In this document: positions 42,299 through 51,003 of the stretch, one piece after another
Position numbering within the stretch: position 1 is the stretch's first letter
Layout of the letters: every line of letters begins with the position of its first letter
NCBI RefSeq assembly: GCF_000527175.1
Contig: NZ_AZUR01000001.1
Span: 1,275,011-1,339,010 of the forward strand
Source of the DNA: Pseudogulbenkiania sp. MAI-1
GTDB lineage: Bacteria > Pseudomonadota > Gammaproteobacteria > Burkholderiales > Chromobacteriaceae
DNA length: 64,000 bases
Direction: 5' to 3'
The notes under the pieces: model-generated
Seen by the model: the letters and a program-made list of their open reading frames with translations, nothing else
What the model was told of the DNA's origin: nothing
Databases searched by the model: none
Made by a program: the position numbers and the translations under genes

Positions 42299-43666
42299 AT
42301 GCACGACAACAAAGCAAACAGAAGTCGCAAGACCCTACCTAACCGCGGCTACGCCGCCGCGGGTAACGTCGGTACCTACCATGCCGGCGCCGACACCGGC
42401 AGCACCTTGAAAAGGGCGGCGATGGCCAGTTTCATCGGTAACTTCGTCGAGTGGTTCGATTATGCCGCCTACGGCTATCTCGCCACGATCATAGCCGTCG
42501 TCTTCTTTCCTCAAAGCGACCCGAAGGCCGGTCTGCTGGCGGCCTACGCCGTGTTCGCCATCTCGTTCATCATCCGCCCGATCGGGGGCATCATCTGGGG
42601 TCACTTCGGTGACAAGATAGGGCGGCGCAGCGCGCTGTCGCTATCGATCCTGATCATGTCGGCGTCGACCTTCCTGATCGCCCTGCTGCCGACCTACGCC
42701 CAGGTCGGTCTGTGGGCACCGATCCTGTTGCTGGTCATCCGCCTGGTGCAGGGCTTCTCGGCGGCCGGCGAGTATGCCGGGGCGTCGGCCTTCCTGGCGG
42801 AGTACGCCCCCGAGGGCAAGCGCGGCTTCTATACCAGCATGGTGCCGGCTAGTACCGCGGCCGGGCTGCTGTTTGGCTCGCTGTTCGTGGCGGTGATGCA
42901 CGCTGTGCTGACCGTCGACCAGCTGCACTCCTGGGGCTGGCGCCTGCCGTTCCTGCTGGCGGCCCCGTTCGGCCTGATCGGCCGCTACATCCGGGTGCGC
43001 CTGGAGGACTCGCCCAAGTTCAAGGAGTTGGAAGGCAAGCACCATGTCGCCAAGACCCCGATCAAGGAGCTGATGACCGTGCACCTGGGCAAGGTGGTGG
43101 TCGCCTTCGCCGTGACCTGCCTCAACGCCGTGGCGTTCTATCTGGTGCTGAGTTACATGCCGACCTACCTCTCCACCGAGATGGGCATGGGCGAATCGGA
43201 GTCGTTCATCGCGGCGTCGATCTCGCTGGCGGCGTATATCGGCCTGATCTTCATGATGGGCTCGCTATCCGACCGTTTCGGCCGCAAGACCATGCTGATC
43301 CTGGCCTCGCTGCTGTTCATCGGCCTGACCCTGCCGCTGTTCCAGCAACTGCAGACGCTCGGCTTCATCGGCATCGTGCTGGTGCAGGTGGCGTTCGGCG
43401 CCATGTTGACGATGAACGACGGCACCCTGCCGTGCTTCCTGTCGGAAATCTTCCCGACCAAGGTGCGCTACAGCGGCTTCGCCTTTAGCTTCAACACTGC
43501 CAACGCCTTGTTCGGCGGCACCGCGCCGCTCGTGGCCACCTGGCTGATCCAGCAGACCGGCAACAAGATGGCGCCGGCCTGGTACCTGATGGTCGCCGCC
43601 GCGGTAGCACTGGTAGCCATTCTGGTGAGCCGAGAAACCTCGCGCCAGCCGCTGGCCGACGAGTAA
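42299..43666 (+). CDS. MFS transporter, metabolite:H+ symporter (MHS) type
   Basis: 455-residue, 12-helix inner-membrane importer. MHS signature at the start of the membrane part, MASFIGNFVEWFDYAAYGYL near residue 41, then RPIGGIIWGHFGDKIGRRSA, RLVQGFSAAGEYAGASAFLA, and LSDRFGRKTMLILASL. ProP-like relatives import betaine and related zwitterions, so creatine, sarcosine or betaine is the likely substrate here, judged by the neighbouring catabolic genes. Substrate not provable from sequence. Confidence 0.9.
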   Translation: MHDNKANRSRKTLPNRGYAAAGNVGTYHAGADTGSTLKRAAMASFIGNFVEWFDYAAYGYLATIIAVVFFPQSDPKAGLLAAYAVFAISFIIRPIGGIIWGHFGDKIGRRSALSLSILIMSASTFLIALLPTYAQVGLWAPILLLVIRLVQGFSAAGEYAGASAFLAEYAPEGKRGFYTSMVPASTAAGLLFGSLFVAVMHAVLTVDQLHSWGWRLPFLLAAPFGLIGRYIRVRLEDSPKFKELEGKHHVAKTPIKELMTVHLGKVVVAFAVTCLNAVAFYLVLSYMPTYLSTEMGMGESESFIAASISLAAYIGLIFMMGSLSDRFGRKTMLILASLLFIGLTLPLFQQLQTLGFIGIVLVQVAFGAMLTMNDGTLPCFLSEIFPTKVRYSGFAFSFNTANALFGGTAPLVATWLIQQTGNKMAPAWYLMVAAAVALVAILVSRETSRQPLADE

Positions 43667-43677
43667 GAAGCGCTTCG

Positions 43678-43701
43678 CGCTCCGGCGGCGTCGCCGGAGC
43701 G
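43678..43701 (+). terminator. Hairpin after the MHS transporter
   Basis: CGCTCCGGCG (43678-43687), loop GCGT, CGCCGGAGCG (43692-43701): a perfect 10-bp stem, 11 bp after the stop, with only a weak T content behind. Confidence 0.55.
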
Positions 43702-43916
43702 TGAGCGGTTCTCCGCACGCAGCCCATGCCGGCAGGGTAGTCGGCACGGCTGCGCCTACTTTCGCCGCGATCGGCTCCTGGGCGCCGATCGCGGCCCCTG
43801 TGTGCCGTAGCCGGCCATCGTCCGCTGCCATGAACCCCATCCCGTCCTGTCTTTTGCGTCCGGCAACCCGGAGCGCACCTTACGGCGCACAGCCAGCCAC
43901 TGAGCGAAACCCCGCC

Positions 43917-45875
43917 ATGAAGATACGTACCAAGCTGGTCCTGTGCTTCCTGCTGACTACCTTATTGCCGATATCGTTCATCGCCACCTTGTCCATACTG
44001 CAGGCGCGTTCGGAAGCGATGCAGCATTTCATCGACGCCAGCAGCCGCGAAATCCGCCAGATCGACAAGACCCTGAGCGGCTCGTTCCAGGCGGTATTCA
44101 ACGATGTGGCGTTTTTTGCCGCGCTGCCGCAGATGGCGCAGCTCGGCCCCGAGATCAGCAACTTTTCCACGCTCTCCGGCGAGCAGCGCATGGCCTCGGC
44201 CGGCAAGCCCGGCAACGAAGGCGAGCTGTTCCGGCTGTTCCAGCAGTTCGGCCAGAGCCACCCCGAACTGGCTTACATCTATGTCGGCACCGAGCACGGC
44301 GGCATCGTGCAGTGGCCGGAAGGGAAGGTGAATGCCCCGTATGATCCGCGCAAGCGGGGGTGGTACGCGCAAGCCATGGCGAGCCCCGGGCGTAGCGTGC
44401 TGACCGATGCCTACTACTGGCCGGGCGACAACGCCACCATCGTCAGCGCGGCGCACGCCATCGAGCGCGACGGCCGCAAGTTCGGCGTGATGGCGATGGA
44501 CGTGTCGCTCAAGGGGTTGACGGATATGGTGCGCCAGATTCGCATCGGCGAGAGCGGCTTCCTGATGCTGGTGCAGGGTAACGGCACGGTGCTGGTCGAT
44601 CCGCTCAAGCCCGAGCACAACTTCAAGAAGCTGGCCGAGATCGACGGTGGCGCCTACGCGGCGTTGGCGCGGCTCGATGCCGGCCAGCTCGCCGTGACTG
44701 TGGGTGGCGAGGCGTACCAGGCGAACGTGATCAAGTCGCCGATGCTGGGCTGGAAGTTCATCGGCCTGGTCAAGCGCGCCGAGATCTACGCCCACGCCGA
44801 GCGCATGACCTGGACCATCGCGGCGATCAGCCTCGGCCTGGTGCTGGTGTTGTTGCTATTGGGTGTCTGGTTGGCCGGCCTCATTGCCCGGCCGGTACAG
44901 CAGGTGGCCGAGGGGCTGCACGCCATCGCCGCCGGGGACGGCGAGTTGACGCGCCGGCTCACGGTGACGTCGCGCGACGAAACCGCGACACTGGCGCAAC
45001 GCTTCAACGGCATTCTCGACACCATCCTGCACCTGGTGCGGCAGACCAGCCTCAAGGCCGGCGAGGTGGGCGAGTCGGCCGAGCGCGTCGATCACGTCGC
45101 GCGCACCATGAGCCAGACAGCCCAGGCCCAGCTCGCGGTGCTGGAGAACGCCGCGACCTCGGTCAGCCGCATGGCGGACAGCGCTGAAGCGGTGGCGCGC
45201 AATTGCGAGCAGGCCGCCGCTGCGGCGCAGGACGGTCAGCAGTCTGTGCGGCAGGGCGAACAGGTAGTGGACGAAACCGTGGCCAGCGTCGAAGCCCTGA
45301 GTGCCACGCTGCGCCAGGCTTCGGCGTCGCTGCGGGAGCTGGAGGCCGCCGGGCAGGACATCACCGCCATCCTCGAGGTGATCCGTGGCATCGCCGACCA
45401 GACCAACCTCCTGGCGCTCAACGCCGCGATCGAGGCGGCACGCGCCGGCGAGCAGGGGCGCGGCTTTGCCGTGGTGGCGGACGAGGTGCGTTCGCTGGCG
45501 CAAAGCACACAGCAGTCGACGCGCCAGATCCAGGCCTTGCTCGACAAGCTCGGCCAGGGAACGCAGCTGGTGGCCCGGGAAATGGCGTGCAGCCTGGCAC
45601 AGTCCGACGACACGGTGCTCAAGAGCGGCGCGGCGCGCCAGGCGTTTGCCCGTATCTCGCAGTCGGTGCGGGTGATCCACGAGATGAACGGGCAGATCGC
45701 GCGCGCCAGTACCGATCAGCATCAGGCCACGGCGCGGCTCTCCAGCGACATCGAGCATGTCTGCGGCGCGGCGCACCAGGTATCGCACCACGCCGACGAG
45801 GCAGCGAGCCACAGCGTGCAGCTGGTGGAGCTGGCGGGCGGGCTCGGCCAACTGGTGAGCCGCTTCAAGACCTGA
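43917..45875 (+). CDS. Methyl-accepting chemotaxis protein, double-Cache sensor
   Basis: 652-residue chemoreceptor from ATG 43917. TM1 (LVLCFLLTTLLPISFIATL) lies at about 6-25. A periplasmic dCache_1 region (about 35-290) contains VGTEHGGIVQWPEGK, YDPRKRGWYAQAM, DAYYWPGDNATIVSAAHAI and GESGFLMLVQGNGTVLVDP. TM2 is near 300-325, then HAMP and the signalling hairpin with QTNLLALNAAIEAARAGE. dCache receptors often bind amino acids or quaternary amines. Its position after the creatine/sarcosine block makes a related attractant possible, but this is inference. Confidence 0.92.
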   Translation: MKIRTKLVLCFLLTTLLPISFIATLSILQARSEAMQHFIDASSREIRQIDKTLSGSFQAVFNDVAFFAALPQMAQLGPEISNFSTLSGEQRMASAGKPGNEGELFRLFQQFGQSHPELAYIYVGTEHGGIVQWPEGKVNAPYDPRKRGWYAQAMASPGRSVLTDAYYWPGDNATIVSAAHAIERDGRKFGVMAMDVSLKGLTDMVRQIRIGESGFLMLVQGNGTVLVDPLKPEHNFKKLAEIDGGAYAALARLDAGQLAVTVGGEAYQANVIKSPMLGWKFIGLVKRAEIYAHAERMTWTIAAISLGLVLVLLLLGVWLAGLIARPVQQVAEGLHAIAAGDGELTRRLTVTSRDETATLAQRFNGILDTILHLVRQTSLKAGEVGESAERVDHVARTMSQTAQAQLAVLENAATSVSRMADSAEAVARNCEQAAAAAQDGQQSVRQGEQVVDETVASVEALSATLRQASASLRELEAAGQDITAILEVIRGIADQTNLLALNAAIEAARAGEQGRGFAVVADEVRSLAQSTQQSTRQIQALLDKLGQGTQLVAREMACSLAQSDDTVLKSGAARQAFARISQSVRVIHEMNGQIARASTDQHQATARLSSDIEHVCGAAHQVSHHADEAASHSVQLVELAGGLGQLVSRFKT

Positions 45876-45913
45876 GCCCGCCGTGGCGATCGATGATGGT
45901 TTCAGGAAGGAAC

Positions 45914-47209
45914 ATGTTTAGCGAACGACTCGATGCTTGCCCCGATCTGTTGGCGCTGCACGCCGCCGATCGGGCGCATTTCCCCTACCTGCTGATGTCC
46001 TCCGGCGAGCAGGGCTGGGATATGCTGTTTGCCCTGCCGGGAGAGACCCGGCTGTTTTACGACGGCGAGGGCGGCGCGTTCCTCGACGCGGTGCGCGCCA
46101 TCACCCCGCAGCCGGTGGCCAATCCGCACGGCCTGCCCTTCGTCGGCGGTTGGTTCGTGTTTCTCGGCTACGACCTGCTGTCGGAGTTCGAGCCCAGCGT
46201 GCCCGCCGGCGTGCCGGACAGCTTTCCGCTGGCGGCGCTGGCGCGCGTGCCGGCCGCCGTGCTGGTCGACCGCGCCACGCAGCAAGGCTGGCTGGTGGCG
46301 GAGAGCGCCGAGGAGCTCACGGCGCTGCGTGCCAGGGTAAGCGTCGCACCAGCGTTCACACCGCACCCGGTGGCCTTGCAGCATCTCAGCGAGGACGACC
46401 CGAACTGGTACACCGATGCCGTGGTGCGCCTCAAGCGCTACATCCTCGAAGGCGACGTGTTCCAGGTCAACATCTCGCGCGGCTGGCGTGCCACGCTGGC
46501 GGACGGGGTGCGCGCCGCCGACCTGTTCGCCGCGCTGCGCCGCGCCAACCCGGCGCCGTTCTCGGCGCTGGCCGACTTTGGCGCTGCCCAGATCGTCAGC
46601 TCGTCGCCGGAGCGGCTGGTACGGGTCAAGGACGGCTGGGCCGAGACGCGGCCGATCGCCGGCACCCATCCGCGTTCGCCCGATCCGGTCGAGGACGCGG
46701 CGCTGAAGCAGCGGCTGATTTCCAGCACCAAGGAACGTGCCGAGCACGTCATGCTGATCGACCTCGAGCGCAACGACCTCGGCCGCATCAGCCAGCCGGG
46801 CACGGTGGAGGTCAACGAACTGATGGCGGTGGAAAGCTACGCCTACGTGCACCACATCGAATCGAACGTGAGGGGCAAGCTGCGCCCCGAGGTGGCGCCA
46901 GTCGACGTGTTCCGCGCGCTGTTCCCCGGCGGCACCATCACCGGCTGCCCCAAGGTGCGCACCATGCAGATCATCCGTGAGCTGGAGGCCGGTGCGCGCC
47001 GTGCCTACACCGGCAGCCTGGGTTACCTGAACCGCGACGGCAGCATGGACCTGAACATCCTGATCCGCACCTTCATGCAGGAGGGCCAGCAACTGCGCTT
47101 CCGCGCCGGCGGCGGCATCGTGGCCGACTCGGACCCCGAGCGCGAGTTGCAGGAAACCCGCCACAAGGCACGCGGCCTGCTGCGCGCGCTGGGCGTGGAG
47201 CAGGCCTGA
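45914..47209 (+). CDS. pabB: Aminodeoxychorismate synthase component I (PabB-like)
   Basis: 431-residue chorismate-utilising enzyme; with a PabA amidotransferase it makes 4-amino-4-deoxychorismate for p-aminobenzoate and folate. Motifs: VFQVNISRGW, SSSPERLVRV, ETRPIAGTHPR, IDLERNDLGR, PGGTITGCPKVRTMQIIREL and GGGIVADSDPERELQET. The usual PabB Lys of P-I-K-G-T is Ala here, as in TrpE; the short N-terminal domain and overall length favour PabB. Start ATG 45914 with GGAAGGAA. It is 38 bp after the chemoreceptor gene. Confidence 0.85.
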   Translation: MFSERLDACPDLLALHAADRAHFPYLLMSSGEQGWDMLFALPGETRLFYDGEGGAFLDAVRAITPQPVANPHGLPFVGGWFVFLGYDLLSEFEPSVPAGVPDSFPLAALARVPAAVLVDRATQQGWLVAESAEELTALRARVSVAPAFTPHPVALQHLSEDDPNWYTDAVVRLKRYILEGDVFQVNISRGWRATLADGVRAADLFAALRRANPAPFSALADFGAAQIVSSSPERLVRVKDGWAETRPIAGTHPRSPDPVEDAALKQRLISSTKERAEHVMLIDLERNDLGRISQPGTVEVNELMAVESYAYVHHIESNVRGKLRPEVAPVDVFRALFPGGTITGCPKVRTMQIIRELEAGARRAYTGSLGYLNRDGSMDLNILIRTFMQEGQQLRFRAGGGIVADSDPERELQETRHKARGLLRALGVEQA

Positions 47210-47249
47210 GGCGTCGGCGCAGGCAAAAGGTTGGCCGAAGACGGTGTAC

Positions 47250-47293
47250 GGCCGGCCTTGCCGCCACCAGGTGGGTGGCGCACCAGGCCGGCC
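47250..47293. terminator. Large convergent hairpin between pabB and the oxidoreductase gene
   Basis: Outer stem GGCCGGCCT (47250-47258)/AGGCCGGCC (47285-47293), inner stem CGCCACC (47262-47268)/GGTGGCG (47274-47280). No U run on either strand. It lies between two convergent genes and probably blocks read-through both ways. Confidence 0.55.
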
Positions 47294-47303
47294 TCTGCCG
47301 CCG

Positions 47304-48410
47304 CTAGCCGTGGGCAGTGCTACCGATCCTCACCGGTTCGCCCGAGCGGGCGCTGGCGTAGATCGCGTCGAGAATCTCCATCACGATCAGGCCTTCCTCG
47401 CCGGGGGCGGGGTGGGGGCGCTCGTTGAGAATCGCCTCGGCGTAATCGTGCATCGCAGAGTGCGCCTGTGCCGCCGACGGGTTGAGGTGCATGTCGAACT
47501 GCGCGCCGTCCTGCTCCATAAAGATGTGCGCGTCGAAGGTGTAGCCCTCGTTGAGGTTGTGCTGCAGCAGCCCGGCCTTGGTGCCCAAGAGGCGGGTTTC
47601 CATCAGCTCGGCTTCGCGGATGTTGGCGGCCCAGGAGGCTTCGAGCGCCAGCGTGGCGCCGTTGTCGAAGCGGATCAGCGCGGCGGCGAGGTCTTCGACG
47701 TCAAAGGCCTTGCCTGACCGTTCGGCCAGTTCGCGAGCGATCGGGTCGTAAGTGCTGCCCATCACCCAGGTCGGCTTCGGGTAACCCATCAGCCACAAGG
47801 CCAGGTCCAGCCGGTGCACGCCGAGGTCGATCAGCGGGCCGCCGCCGGCCAGGGCCTTGGTGCCGAACCAGCCGCCGAAGCCCGGCATGCCGCGCCGGCG
47901 GTGCCACACGGTGCGGCCGAAGTAGAAGTCGCCGAAGCGGCCGGCATCGACCTGGGCCTTGAGCGCCCGCGATTGTGCGGAAAAGCGGTAGGAGAAGTTG
48001 ATCATCAGCCGCTTGCCGGCGCGCCGTGCCGCCTCCAGCATCTCGCGCCCCTCGGTGGCGTTCATCGCCATCGGCTTCTCGCACAGCACGTGGCAGCCGG
48101 CGTCGAAGGCCGCCAGCGTGAGTGCCTTGTGGTACTTGTTCGGGGTGCAGACGCTCACCACGTCGAGCTGCTCCGCTGCCAGCATCGCCTCGGCGCTGTC
48201 GTAGCGAGCCGGGATGGAGAACTGGTCGCCCACCTTGGCAAGCCGTTCGAGGTCGGGATCGGCGATCGCCACCACGTCCACGTTCGGGTGCTGCAGCCAG
48301 CCTTCGATGTGCAGGCGGCCGATGCCAAGGCCGATCACGCCGACGCGCAGACGGCGGCCATCCGCTGCCGCCGGCGCTGCCTTCACTTCCACCTGGTAGT
48401 TGTCGTTCAT
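47304..48410 (-). CDS. Gfo/Idh/MocA-family oxidoreductase
   Basis: 368-residue NAD(P)-dependent sugar or inositol dehydrogenase-like protein. Rossmann motif VGVIGLGIGRLHIEGWL near residue 23, VSVCTPNKYHKALTLAAFD, the catalytic Glu-Lys-Pro in VLCEKPMAMNATEG, GGGPLIDLGVHRLDLALWLM, and C-terminal beta-sheet domain. No signal peptide. It overlaps the ThuA-like gene by 4 bp (ATGA), so the two form an operon; a ThuA-Gfo pair suggests breakdown of a disaccharide or glycoside via keto-sugars. Substrate unknown. Confidence 0.9.
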   Translation of the reverse strand: MNDNYQVEVKAAPAAADGRRLRVGVIGLGIGRLHIEGWLQHPNVDVVAIADPDLERLAKVGDQFSIPARYDSAEAMLAAEQLDVVSVCTPNKYHKALTLAAFDAGCHVLCEKPMAMNATEGREMLEAARRAGKRLMINFSYRFSAQSRALKAQVDAGRFGDFYFGRTVWHRRRGMPGFGGWFGTKALAGGGPLIDLGVHRLDLALWLMGYPKPTWVMGSTYDPIARELAERSGKAFDVEDLAAALIRFDNGATLALEASWAANIREAELMETRLLGTKAGLLQHNLNEGYTFDAHIFMEQDGAQFDMHLNPSAAQAHSAMHDYAEAILNERPHPAPGEEGLIVMEILDAIYASARSGEPVRIGSTAHG

Positions 48411-49216
48411 TCGATATCTCCCTTGCCCTGCAGGATGCCGACTTTGCCGAAGTTCACGGTCTTTTCGCTCAGTTTCTCCAGCGGTTCCACGCACGGGCAG
48501 CGGTCGACGATGTTGACGCGCGGCGCGGCCCACTGCACCGCGTTGGCCAGCACGCGCTGGACGTTGGCGTCGTGGTAGGTGGGGTAGGCTTCGTGACCGG
48601 GGCGGAAGTAGAACAGGCGCCCGTGACCGCGCTCCCAGCAGCAGCCGGAGCGGAACACTTCGCCGCCCTCGAACCACGAGATGAACACCGTGCTGTCCGG
48701 CAGCGGAATGTCGAAGCGCTCGCCGTACATCTCTTCGTAGGGCAGCTCGAAATACTCGCCGAGACCGGCGGCGATGGGATGCGAGGGCTCGACCACCCAT
48801 ACCCGTTCCTTCTCGTCCGCCTCGCGCCATTTGAGCGAGCAGTTCGTCCCCAAGAGACGGCGGAAGATCTTCGAGAAGTGGCCCGAGTGCAGCACGATCA
48901 GGCCCATGCCTTCGAGCACACGGCGCTGCACGCGCTCGACCACGGCATCGGACACCTGATCGTGCGCCTTGTGGCCCCACCACAGCAGCACGTCGCAGTT
49001 GGCGAGGCGTTCTTCGGACAGGCCGTGTTCGGGCTCGTCGAGGGTGGCGGTGGCGATGTCGAGCGGCAGCGCGCCGGGATTCAGTCCCGGTGTCTCGGCG
49101 AGCGCGGCGGCGATGGTGGTATGCAGGCCGTCGGGATAAATGGCGCGGACGGCCTCATTCTCCCGCTCGTGCCGGAATTCGTTCCAGACAATGACAGAAA
49201 TCTTGGTTTTTAGCAC
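48407..49216 (-). CDS. ThuA-like protein (trehalose-utilisation family)
   Basis: 269-residue class-I-amidotransferase-like fold: VIVWNEFRHERENEAVRAIY, LLWWGHKAHDQVSDAVV, LIVLHSGHFSKIFRRLLG, EMYGERFDIPLPD and FYFRPGHEAYPTYHDANVQ. In rhizobia ThuA acts with ThuB (Gfo/Idh/MocA) on trehalose and related disaccharides. The start is taken as GTG 49214-49216 because GGGGAG sits 6 nt upstream; a TTG at 49240 is the longer alternative. Coupled with the following oxidoreductase gene. Confidence 0.88.
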   Translation of the reverse strand: MLKTKISVIVWNEFRHERENEAVRAIYPDGLHTTIAAALAETPGLNPGALPLDIATATLDEPEHGLSEERLANCDVLLWWGHKAHDQVSDAVVERVQRRVLEGMGLIVLHSGHFSKIFRRLLGTNCSLKWREADEKERVWVVEPSHPIAAGLGEYFELPYEEMYGERFDIPLPDSTVFISWFEGGEVFRSGCCWERGHGRLFYFRPGHEAYPTYHDANVQRVLANAVQWAAPRVNIVDRCPCVEPLEKLSEKTVNFGKVGILQGKGDIE

Positions 49217-49368
49217 AATGGCTCCCCAGAGTGGTTGCAACGTCGGATGGCGGCACGGAATGCCGCTGAGGCCCTTAACATGGATGAATCTGGTGGGCTG
49301 GCATGGAAAAGATTAGCCGGCCGGCTGGCCTGCCTTCAACGTGAATCAGCACTAAAAAACTGCGAAGA

Positions 49369-50370
49369 ATGTCAAAAAACCTGGATCAATTGGTGTCGCC
49401 GCTCGAACCGGTCATCCGGCACGCGAGTTCCCGTCTGGTGGTATCCGAACAGGCGCCGCCGATGCGTGGCCTGTTGGCGGATTTCCTGCATGGTCTGGCG
49501 GACGGAACGCGCCCGCTGCGGCTGCCGAGCCCGGCGGGCGAGTGGGTGGCGCGTGGCGACGGACACTTCCATCTGGCGCCCGAGCTGTTCCTGCAGGTGG
49601 CAGGATGGACGCGCTTTCGTTTTCCACATGGGGAACTGCTGCTGGGGCCCGGCGAGGCGCTGGTGATGCCGCCCAAGCTGTTGCATGCCGAGCGCGTGGG
49701 GACGGGGGAGGACGGTACGCTGTTTTGCAACATCGTGGTGTACGCCGAGGGAACGACGCTGATCTGTCATGTCGCGCACGAGGAGGCGCCGGGCACGCCG
49801 GGCATCCTGCACCTGGAGGCGCGTCATCATGCCCAGGCGCAGAGCATCCACGACTGGCTGGCCGACGCCGCCAAGCTGGGCCGTGCGTCCGTGGCCCGAG
49901 CGGATGCGGGGGAGGCGCTGGATTGCGCCGCCATTCAGGCGCGTGCCCTGGTGGTGGCGGCCACCGCCGGCGTGCTGCGTCTGCTCGACGACCCGGCTGC
50001 CGATCCCCGGCAGGAACCGCCGCTGGTGGCGCGGGTACGCGTCTTGATCCAGAACCAGCTGGGCGATCACCAACTGAGCGTGCGCCGCCTGGCCGAGCAG
50101 TCGGGCTGCACCGCGGACTACCTGTCGCATGTGTTCAGCCAGGCCACCGGCGAGCACCTCGCCGGCTTCATCAACCGCCAGCGCATGGAGCGCGCAACGC
50201 GCCTGTTGAGCGAGAGTGGACTGGCCGGCAAGGAGGTGGCGTGGGCCTGCGGCTTTGCCACGCAGAGCTACTTCATCCGCACCTTCCGGGCGCATTTCGG
50301 CATGACGCCGAAGGTCTGGCGGGCCGGGCGGGGGGAGGGGGCTGGTGCGGCTGTGCCTGCCGCGGTGTAG
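49369..50370 (+). CDS. AraC-family transcriptional regulator
   Basis: 333 residues. The N-terminal cupin sensor (about 55-125; FHLAPELFLQVAGWTRFRFP; LLLGPGEALVMPPKLLHAE) precedes a C-terminal AraC double helix-turn-helix: LSVRRLAEQSGCTADYLSHV and the second HTH VAWACGFATQSYFIRTFRAH. It is divergent from the ThuA-Gfo/Idh/MocA operon with a 152-bp gap, so it probably controls that operon in response to a sugar. Ala/Gly-rich tail after residue 318. Confidence 0.88.
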   Translation: MSKNLDQLVSPLEPVIRHASSRLVVSEQAPPMRGLLADFLHGLADGTRPLRLPSPAGEWVARGDGHFHLAPELFLQVAGWTRFRFPHGELLLGPGEALVMPPKLLHAERVGTGEDGTLFCNIVVYAEGTTLICHVAHEEAPGTPGILHLEARHHAQAQSIHDWLADAAKLGRASVARADAGEALDCAAIQARALVVAATAGVLRLLDDPAADPRQEPPLVARVRVLIQNQLGDHQLSVRRLAEQSGCTADYLSHVFSQATGEHLAGFINRQRMERATRLLSESGLAGKEVAWACGFATQSYFIRTFRAHFGMTPKVWRAGRGEGAGAAVPAAV

Positions 50371-50433
50371 CGGAGTCGTTTGAAATCGGCCCGAAACGGG
50401 GGTGGATCGGAGGCCATGAACGGGCAGGTTGCT

Positions 50434-50575
50434 TCAGTGTAAAGCCCGCTCGTACTGCCGCTGCAGCGTCTGTAGTCGTCCGCTGGCCTTGAGGCGGGCC
50501 AGGCAGCGGCGGAGCGTGTCGATCAGCGCCGGATCGCTGGTTAGGCGCGCCGTTCAAGCGCAGTGCAGTGAACAT
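50434..50575 (-). pseudogene. Periplasmic amino-acid-type binding protein, C-terminal fragment
   Basis: About 37 codons, LTSDPALIDTLRRCLARLKA followed by SGRLQTLQRQYERAL, look like the final helices of SBP_bac_3 proteins. Upstream, the matching residues (MFTALRLNG) are in another frame. There is no signal peptide or lobe I sequence. A relic of a deleted binding-protein gene. Confidence 0.5.
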
Positions 50576-51003
50576 GAGCCATCCCGCTCTGTAACGGCAG
50601 GAAACACAGACTCAGGCGTCGTTTTTCGCCAATTTCCTTTTTCCAAATAATTCTTCCCCCTTTCCAAAGTTTATCTTTTTGTCATTTTGCTAGCATCAAC
50701 CCCGATTACCAGAGGATTAAGGCGGGAGTGGTGCCGCTTGCCAACAACCCAGATACCCGTTCGGCCAGGGGGCATGGACAGCCAAGGGAGCTACAACCAC
50801 CTCGTTGGCATACGGCAGCGTTATGTGACGAACCGGATCTCTCCTCTTCGTCAAGATCGCATCATCGCGCCGTCGCGATACCTGTAATATGCATTAGCAA
50901 TTGTTGTTTTGCACAAATTATCGCTTGTCATTTTTCTGTTTTTGACAGAAATTTAATATTTGTGAGCCAAGTCATGCGGTAAAACTTTAAAAAAGGGTTG
51001 AGA
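50576..51003. other. AT-rich intergenic region upstream of a chemoreceptor
   Basis: 428 bp with markedly lower GC than the neighbours, especially 50630-50690 and 50890-51000. It contains a small dyad TTTCTG (50933-50938)/CAGAAA (50946-50951). No protein or structured RNA recognised. It must hold the promoter of the chemoreceptor gene; the low GC could also reflect transferred DNA. Confidence 0.45.

Noticed and set aside
42106..42330. Minus-strand frame of 74 codons upstream of the MHS transporter
   Set aside because: It overlaps the transporter ribosome site and start, and has no motifs; likely chance.
45203..45913. N-terminal extension of PabB running back through the chemoreceptor gene
   Set aside because: The upstream residues are a shifted-frame copy of the chemoreceptor. 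The real start is ATG 45914, with GGAAGGAA.
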